Shown one piece after another: positions 61,373-64,000 of a stretch of 64,000 nt of DNA (position 1 is the first letter of the stretch; every line of letters starts with the position of its first letter). The stretch is from Prinia subflava (taxonomy: Eukaryota > Chordata > Aves > Passeriformes > Cisticolidae), in assembly GCF_021018805.1 (NCBI RefSeq), contig NC_086247.1:5401230-5465229 (forward strand), written 5' to 3'. Position numbers and translations under genes: made by a program. Below the pieces are notes generated by a model, which had not been told where the DNA came from, did no database searches, and worked only from the letters and a program-made list of their open reading frames with translations.

Positions 61373-61490
61373 TAGTCAATGATTGCAGTCAATCATTTTG
61401 TGCAGACAAAGTGGCTTACTGAGGTAGTTACAAAAAAAAAACAACCCCAAACCAAATTGCTTACTTAAAATCATTTATTGCTGCCTAAAC

Positions 61491-61491
<1 letters not shown>

Positions 61492-61519
<28 letters not shown>
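61492..61519. repeat. A28 homopolymer
   Basis: Twenty-eight consecutive A. No polyadenylation signal is placed correctly upstream on the plus strand, so I do not read it as a retrocopy tail. Confidence 0.92.
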
Positions 61520-61522
<3 letters not shown>

Positions 61523-61539
61523 TCACCATGAAAGCCAGT

Positions 61540-61600
61540 CTCTGTCCTTGTTTGGCTGGGATGGGGTAATTTTCTTCCTAGTAGCTGGTATAGTCTGAAG
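61540..61600 (+). mobile_element. Probable fragment of the 5' end of an avian ERV LTR
   Basis: GTCCTTGTTTGGCTGGGATG followed by TAATTTTCTTCCTAGTAGCTGG and TATAGT resembles the start of an LTR family widespread in bird genomes. Similarity fades after about 60 bp and no LTR end, TATA or polyadenylation signal follows. Assignment rests on recognition only. Confidence 0.5.
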
Positions 61601-62297
61601 ACAGAGACCCTCTGATGCCAGGGCAGTGTGTTTGTTGCCTTGAATAAGACCAGCATTTCACCTGCTAGTTTTTCAGAACGAAGCCTTCTCAAGCTTACTG
61701 CTGTGTGCAGTCAATAGCTGCTGCAAGAACAGTATCCACAGATGGAGGGTGAACAGCTCTGCAGCAATTTCAGATATGAAATGTTTGTTTTCAGTTTACC
61801 AACATTTAGCAATTTCTTAATTATAGTACCCAGCACTTTGAGCTCTTTACCTTTTCAAAGCACTGCACAATTATTAACAAAATAATTGCTGCCTCATTGC
61901 CCTGTGAAATATGATGATAGTTATTTGATTATCTGGTTCTCCAGTAAACCAAAATAACCATATTGCATACAAGACTACATATTGTATATATGTGTACACA
62001 TAGTAATATAAGTGGCCTCTATATATGTAATTCAAAGAAAGTTTTGCTGAATGAGGGCACTGAAGCCATCCTTTATGAATTTGTTTATTGCAAAGGTTAT
62101 TCGATGCTACAGTAATATTCCTGTATTTGTGGCAGATTATTTGGAGAGAACAGAAAGAACAAAGGGAAGTTTGTCTTGTAATGGAAGCAAAGAATCTTCT
62201 TCACATGGGAATCCACTGTGGTGGGAGTGTGACTTAACAGGCAGAGGATTATAATTTCTTCAAGCTTCTCCTGAGGAATGGGGGTAAAAATAAGGAT
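61601..62297. other. Unique non-coding DNA
   Basis: AT-rich. A 14-bp palindrome (TATGTGTACACATA, 61989-62002) is the only notable local structure. Confidence 0.5.
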
Positions 62298-62480
62298 ATC
62301 ATAGAATCATAGAATGGTTTGAGTTGGAATTGACCTTTAACACTGATTATCTCCAGCCCTGTTGCCATGGGCAGGAACACCTTCCACTAAACCAGGTTGC
62401 TCAAAGCCCAGTCCAGCCTGGCTTTGGACACTGTGAGGGATGGGACATCATTTCCCTGGGAAGCCTGTTCCAGTGTGGAG
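62298..62480 (-). mobile_element. CR1 LINE 3'-end fragment
   Basis: ATCATAGAATCATAGAATGG, GTTGCCATGGGCAGGAACAC, CTTCCACTAAACCAGGTTGC, TCAAAGCCCAGTCCAGCCTG and GAAGCCTGTTCCAGTGTGGA give the reversed last 180 bp of CR1 with two intact tail octamers. A comparatively young copy. Confidence 0.93.
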
Positions 62481-64000
62481 GAAATGGATAATGTTTGAAA
62501 CATTGCAATTAGTGGGACTGTAATTGGACAGAAGAGCTGAACTGGGATTTTTTTGATAAAGGGGAACTGCCATTTTGTTGACATTCTTTCTTTACCTTCT
62601 ACAAATTGAAGTATTTCCCTGAAAGAAACTGTGATCTAACATGAGGATTAATTAAACAGTTAACCACATTTATCTCCTTTACCCAAGAGATCATTCCCTG
62701 ATGGGGGGCGGGGGGAGAAGGGGGATAAAGGGATGTTTTATAACGAGTAATGAAAATATGGCAATTTAGGGAATTAACATAGTGTAGTGGCTGACGCAAA
62801 TGTTTTTTCTATTTATAAGACTAAATATGTTCAGCTGTCTGAGCCTTAAGAGCTAAACAGTGGTAATGATGGACCCCTAGTGCCAAGGCTGTACAAACAG
62901 GCACGGGGAAGACTTGCTTGCTGAAGGCCAAGAAGGGATCAAAATGACATTAAGAATTGTTCTGTGCCTAATAAAGCTCCAGTTTTTGAGTCCTCCTTAA
63001 CAAAGTCTACCAGTTTTTAAATCCAGGAACAACATATTATTTATCATATTTAGGTATCTTTAGGGGTTCCTCTGATAACTGCTTAGTCTTTCTGGGGATT
63101 CATGTATGTGTTTAGTCTTTGTGATCAATGATGGAAGTATATTTAAACTGTTGGCATGAAATGTCATGTTTTCTGTCCAGCAGGTTTTTTGTGCTTCCTG
63201 TTGTCTAATGGGTCCACTCTGATTTGGCTTAATAAACTGAGGGCATTAGAAATCACCAGTAGTGAATTATGCAGCCATACATCACTTGAAAGGAATATAC
63301 TGCCTTTATGCCTGTTTGACCTCTGAAGCACCAGGAGAAAAACAACACATTCCTGTTTGAAGATTGCCCTCTGTTTTTGTTTTTGTTTTATTGTCGATGA
63401 ATTGTATAAACCACAGCTCTGAGTTCCAAAGGTTCCTTTGTGCATTTGGGTGGTGCCTTGTCCATTTGATGTTGCTCACACAATTTTATTCTTCATGGTG
63501 GTACAATCCTGTATCATGATATTTTCAGAATTCAGCTTTGCTTTTCTTGCATAGTTTATTCATGCTCATCTCACTTTGGGAGCCTCAAACAAACTGAAGA
63601 TTTAAAGTTTGCAAAGGAACAAGGGATAGCTCCTCTTCCCTGACAGAAAAGTACCTGGAGATTATGGAGGTTAGAGAATAGCAAATACCTCCTTAGTGTT
63701 CATCACTTTTGAGATTATGGGTTCTCTCTGTGTGAGGCTGTGGGTCCTCCTGAAGAGGACTCGTTAACTCCTTAACTATTCTTTTGTTCACTGCTCTCAT
63801 TTTGTGGTGAATTTTTTCCACTTCTTTGGATCATTTGTGCTGTTTTTTATTTTTAAAACAAGGTTATGAATCTCTTTATCCAATAACATGTCCCTGTTCT
63901 CCAGAATTTAGCTGGAGGGTTTTTTGCTAGAGAGACTGAGTCAATGATTTGGCCACTAAACGTTCATGCCAGATTTGCCTCTTGCCATTGCAGTGAAGTT
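62481..64000. other. Unique non-coding DNA
   Basis: Contains the G-rich motif at 62703-62732 and nothing else recognisable. Confidence 0.5.
62703..62732 (+). other. G-quadruplex-type G-rich motif
   Basis: Four G runs (six, six, five and three G) separated by 1-5 bases satisfy the G3+N1-7 quadruplex pattern on the plus strand. It sits in otherwise AT-rich unique DNA, not in a recognised promoter or repeat. Confidence 0.7.

Noticed and set aside
61492..61519. A28 run as a processed-pseudogene tail
   Set aside because: No gene-like sequence or correctly placed polyadenylation signal upstream, and no target duplication.
61989..62002. Perfect 14-bp palindrome TATGTGTACACATA
   Set aside because: Short AT-rich palindrome of the TGTACA type in low-complexity surroundings; no partner feature.
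1..64000. tRNA, rRNA, known microRNA, CRISPR, bacterial operon or phage signatures
   Set aside because: I looked for conserved tRNA boxes, seeds of well-known microRNAs, regularly spaced repeats and dense same-strand ORFs with ribosome-binding sites. None were seen, and the CR1 content makes a prokaryotic origin untenable.

Overview
The window looks like vertebrate nuclear DNA, almost certainly from a bird and most likely a passerine. The evidence is at least twenty fragments of the avian CR1 LINE family. Many are recognisable by their 3' ends, which read ATCATAGAAT in reverse orientation. There are also two solo-LTR-like segments of types common in songbird genomes. Base composition is AT-leaning and CpG-poor, apart from one GC-rich patch. 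I see no bacterial, plasmid or phage signal. No multi-exon protein-coding gene can be read from the sequence, so the window is best taken as intergenic or deep-intronic DNA. Almost all open frames are short and look like chance. The longest ones (287-376 codons) are artefacts of a stop-free pentanucleotide array.

Layout. 0-9 kb: an antisense ERV-type solo LTR (about 3.41-4.07 kb), a short CR1 3' end, a sense-oriented solo LTR with a probable 6-bp target duplication (6.63-7.39 kb), and a decayed CR1 reverse-transcriptase fragment (8.25-8.90 kb). 9-25 kb: mostly unique AT-rich DNA with three CR1 pieces and homopolymer runs. 25-36 kb: a CR1-rich stretch that includes the longest copy (31.76-32.93 kb, minus strand). 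36.4-37.0 kb: a GC-rich, relatively CpG-rich segment with a perfect palindromic RFX/X-box motif, a short CAG-type repeat and a consensus splice donor. This is the only credible promoter/first-exon candidate. 37-57 kb: unique DNA with CR1 pieces, a possible regulatory cluster at 43.86-44.03 kb and an unexplained 33-bp sequence present twice (44.2 and 49.1 kb). 57.24-58.21 kb: a roughly 975-bp pure polypyrimidine array of TTCCC pentamers with ordered variant blocks. 58-64 kb: unique DNA, two CR1 3' ends in opposite orientation, a 28-A run, a probable LTR fragment and a G-quadruplex-type G-rich motif.

No set of genes works together here. The two most informative points are the candidate X-box promoter at 36.6 kb and the higher-order TTCCC array. 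I found no convincing undescribed biological system. Repeat-family names are from recognition of typical sequences, not from a database search, and boundaries of CR1 pieces are approximate to about 10-30 bp.
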